Source: Kutzneria chonburiensis
GTDB lineage: Bacteria > Actinomycetota > Actinomycetes > Mycobacteriales > Pseudonocardiaceae
Assembly: GCF_028622115.1 (NCBI RefSeq)
Contig: NZ_CP097263.1
Coordinates: 186,001-250,000, forward strand
Length of the DNA stretch: 64,000 bases
Direction of reading: 5' to 3'
Made by a program: the position numbers and the translations under genes
Shown: one piece after another, positions 62,225 to 64,000 of the stretch
Layout of the letters: every line of letters starts with the position of its first letter
Numbering within the stretch: the stretch's first letter is position 1
The notes under the pieces: model-generated
Told to the model about the DNA's origin: nothing
Databases searched by the model: none
What the model saw: the letters and a program-made list of their open reading frames with translations, nothing else

Positions 62225-62227
62225 GAC

Positions 62228-63043
62228 TTACGGCTTGCGGCCGATGCCGCCGACGATGCAGTACTGCACCGGGTCCATCGGCCGGATCTGCGGGCCGTCC
62301 GGCCACCAGCGCACGCACTCGACCACGCCCGGCTCCACCATCTCCAGGCCGGGGAACATGCCCTCGATCTCGGCCCTGGTGCGGAACACGCCGCTGCCCA
62401 TCGGGCTGTGCACGAACATGTCCTCCATGCGGCGGGCCAGCTCGTTGTACTCCTCCGACTCGGGGTCGAAGAAGTGGCTGATGCCCACGTACGAGCCCGA
62501 CGGCAGCGCGTCAACGTAGGTCTGCATGATCTCGTGCACCCGGTCGCCGGTGTAGTGGTGCAGGGTGCCCATGTGGAACAGGGCCAGCGGCTCGTTGAAG
62601 TCGATGTACTTGCGCACCACCTCGTCCTGCAGCACCGACTCCGGGTCGAAGATGTCGGCCGCGCTGAAGTGGGTCTGGTCGTTCTCCTCCAGCAGCGCGC
62701 GGCCGTGCGCGATCACCACCGGGTCGTTGTCCACGTAGACGACCTTGGAGTCCGGGCTGAGCCGCTGCGCCACCTGGTGCGTGTTCTCCGCCGTGGGCAG
62801 GCCGGATCCGCAGTCGAGGTACTGCGTGATGTTGGTCTGGCTGGCGATGAACCGGGTCGCGCGGATCAGGAAGTTCCGGTTGTCGATGGCGAGCAGCGCG
62901 GCCTCGGGCGCGACCGACTTCACCCGCCGGAACACCTCCCGGTCGACCTCGTAGTTGTCCTTCCCGTTCAGGAAGGCGTCGTACACGCGGGCAATGCTGG
63001 CCTTGGTCGTGTCGATGTGCACTGGTGCTTTGGGAGTGGGCAT
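62228..63043 (-). CDS. DUF574 SAM-dependent methyltransferase-like protein
   Basis: 271 residues from an ATG behind gcgaggcggag. TQYLDCGSGLPTAENTHQVAQ is the altered SAM motif, and VVYVDNDPVVIAHGRALL the acidic loop of DUF574. The family is abundant in Actinobacteria and often lies near XRE/DUF5753 regulators, as here. The methyl acceptor is unknown. Its start is 220 bp from the divergent regulator. Confidence 0.92.
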   Translation of the reverse strand: MPTPKAPVHIDTTKASIARVYDAFLNGKDNYEVDREVFRRVKSVAPEAALLAIDNRNFLIRATRFIASQTNITQYLDCGSGLPTAENTHQVAQRLSPDSKVVYVDNDPVVIAHGRALLEENDQTHFSAADIFDPESVLQDEVVRKYIDFNEPLALFHMGTLHHYTGDRVHEIMQTYVDALPSGSYVGISHFFDPESEEYNELARRMEDMFVHSPMGSGVFRTRAEIEGMFPGLEMVEPGVVECVRWWPDGPQIRPMDPVQYCIVGGIGRKP

Positions 63044-63262
63044 CTCCGCCTCGCAGACCGTCAGGGTGGTTCCGACAACCGAGCGAGTAAGCCTATTGGT
63101 GCCCGACAACTGCGGTAAACGGCGGTGCGCTGTCGGGCTCGGCCTGCCTCGGTGTACGTTGAGTAGTCGGGTTCGCCGGCAAAAGGCCCTGATGGAAGCG
63201 CTTGGGGAGGGGCCGGCGAGCAGGGCGGACCCGGGTGCTGGAGGCGTAAGGGAGGAGCCGGA

Positions 63263-64000
63263 ATGGGCGCGATTGACCCCACCAATTCATCCGAAAGTGG
63301 TAACGGCCGCTCGGTTGATCACGGTGCTGGGCCGACCGCGCGGCGGATCGTGCTCGGTTCACAGCTGCGCCGGCTGCGGGAGGCGGCCGAGATCACCAGG
63401 GCCGACGCCGGCTACGCCATCCGCGGCTCCGAGTCCAAGATCAGCCGGCTCGAGCTGGGGCGGGTCAGCTTCAAGGAGCGCGACGTCGCCGATCTCCTGT
63501 CGCTGTACGGCGTGGACGATCCGGGGGAGCGCGAGGTCTTCCTCGAGATGGTCAAGCGGTCCAACGAGCCCGGGTGGTGGCACCGGTTCACCGACCTGAT
63601 GCCCGACTGGTTCCAGGACTACGTCGGCCTCGAGGAGTCCGCGGCCCGGATCCAGACGTACGAGGCGCAGTTCGTGCCGGGCCTGTTGCAGACCGAGGAC
63701 TACGCGCGGGCCATCGCCACGCGCGGCCGGCCCGAGGCGGCCAGCGACGTCGTCGAGCGGCGGGTGCGGCTGCGGTTGAAGCGGCAGGAGCTGCTGACCA
63801 GGCCCAACGCGCCGCGGCTGTGGGCCGTGCTCGACGAGTCGGTGCTGCACCGGCCCATCGGCGGCAAGGAGGTGATGCGGGCGCAGCTGAAGCGGCTGAT
63901 CGAGTTCACCAAGCGGCCCAACATCACCATTCAGGTGGTTCCGTTCGATCTGAGCGGGTACGCGGCCGAGGGATCCTTCACAATGCTGCGCTTCGCCGAG
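63263..64000 (+). CDS. XRE-family regulator with DUF5753, cut off by window edge
   Basis: At least 246 residues, ATG behind gggaggagc. Helix-turn-helix: LRRLREAAEITRADAGYAIRGSESKISRLELG. DUF5753: WFQDYVGLEESAARIQTYEAQF, then PGLLQTEDYARAI and the later PFDLSGYAAEGSFTMLRF. Such proteins are common in Streptomyces-like bacteria and are often paired with DUF397. It is divergent from DUF574; the intergenic 220 bp contains no recognisable gene. Confidence 0.92.
   Translation, partial: MGAIDPTNSSESGNGRSVDHGAGPTARRIVLGSQLRRLREAAEITRADAGYAIRGSESKISRLELGRVSFKERDVADLLSLYGVDDPGEREVFLEMVKRSNEPGWWHRFTDLMPDWFQDYVGLEESAARIQTYEAQFVPGLLQTEDYARAIATRGRPEAASDVVERRVRLRLKRQELLTRPNAPRLWAVLDESVLHRPIGGKEVMRAQLKRLIEFTKRPNITIQVVPFDLSGYAAEGSFTMLRFAE

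Noticed and set aside
1-64000. tRNA or rRNA genes
   Set aside because: No CCA-ended cloverleaf or rRNA-like segment was noticed in the gaps, but no tRNA program could be run.

Overview
The window is about 70% GC, with densely packed genes, many GTG starts and 4-base GTGA/ATGA stop-start overlaps. Protein content and gene order point to a Gram-positive actinobacterium, most likely of the order Pseudonocardiales (inference; no rRNA is present to confirm it). From about 22.9 kb to the end the backbone follows the Mycobacterium tuberculosis order Rv2614c to Rv2578c: thrS, HIT protein, pgsA, patA, pimA, NUDIX, pdxS, pdxT, yebC, ruvCAB, yajC, secD, secF, apt, rel, cyclophilin, metallo-hydrolase, hisS, radical SAM. 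Accessory genes are slotted in between.

Region 1 (1-22.2 kb) is accessory: a cut-off efeO-like iron-uptake gene, a coupled two-gene glycan-degrading operon (unknown protein plus GH88/GH105), an acyltransferase, a frameshifted methyltransferase, a secreted GH30 glycosidase with ricin-type lectin domain, an ECF sigma factor with its membrane partner, an L,D-transpeptidase lipoprotein, OsmC, a MarR regulator overlapping a giant fused ABC exporter, an AraC regulator, a coupled operon of PDZ-less HtrA protease, DUF885 and epimerase, an oxidoreductase and a Pro-rich membrane protein.

Region 2 (22.2-31.8 kb) holds a PAP2 protein, thrS-HIT and the phosphatidylinositol/PIM module pgsA-patA-pimA, with a divergent yceI/marR pair, a DUF4360 secreted protein and a NUDIX protein. 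Region 3 (31.8-44.4 kb) has an EF-G-like GTPase, pdxS and pdxT separated by a lactate permease, a crotonase lacking the usual glutamates, a secreted lyase-like protein, ahcY under a clear S-adenosylhomocysteine (SAH) riboswitch, an XRE-cupin regulator divergent from azlCD, and an amino-acid permease. Region 4 (44.4-58.6 kb) is housekeeping: yebC, ruvCAB behind a LexA box, yajC-secD-secF-apt, rel, cyclophilin, glyoxalase-II-like protein and hisS. Region 5 (58.6-64 kb) has a YibE/F membrane protein, a radical SAM protein whose iron-sulfur Cys motif is split by an intein and whose start lies behind a LexA box, and a DUF574 methyltransferase divergent from a cut-off XRE/DUF5753 regulator.

The most interesting non-genic signals are the SAH riboswitch whose pseudoknot strand is shared with a terminator-like hairpin, two SOS boxes, a family of nested palindromic intergenic repeats (four outer hairpins, three copies of a 63-bp inner module, one of them inverted), and an apt gene that seems to start at CTG. 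No tRNA, rRNA, CRISPR array or transposase was seen.
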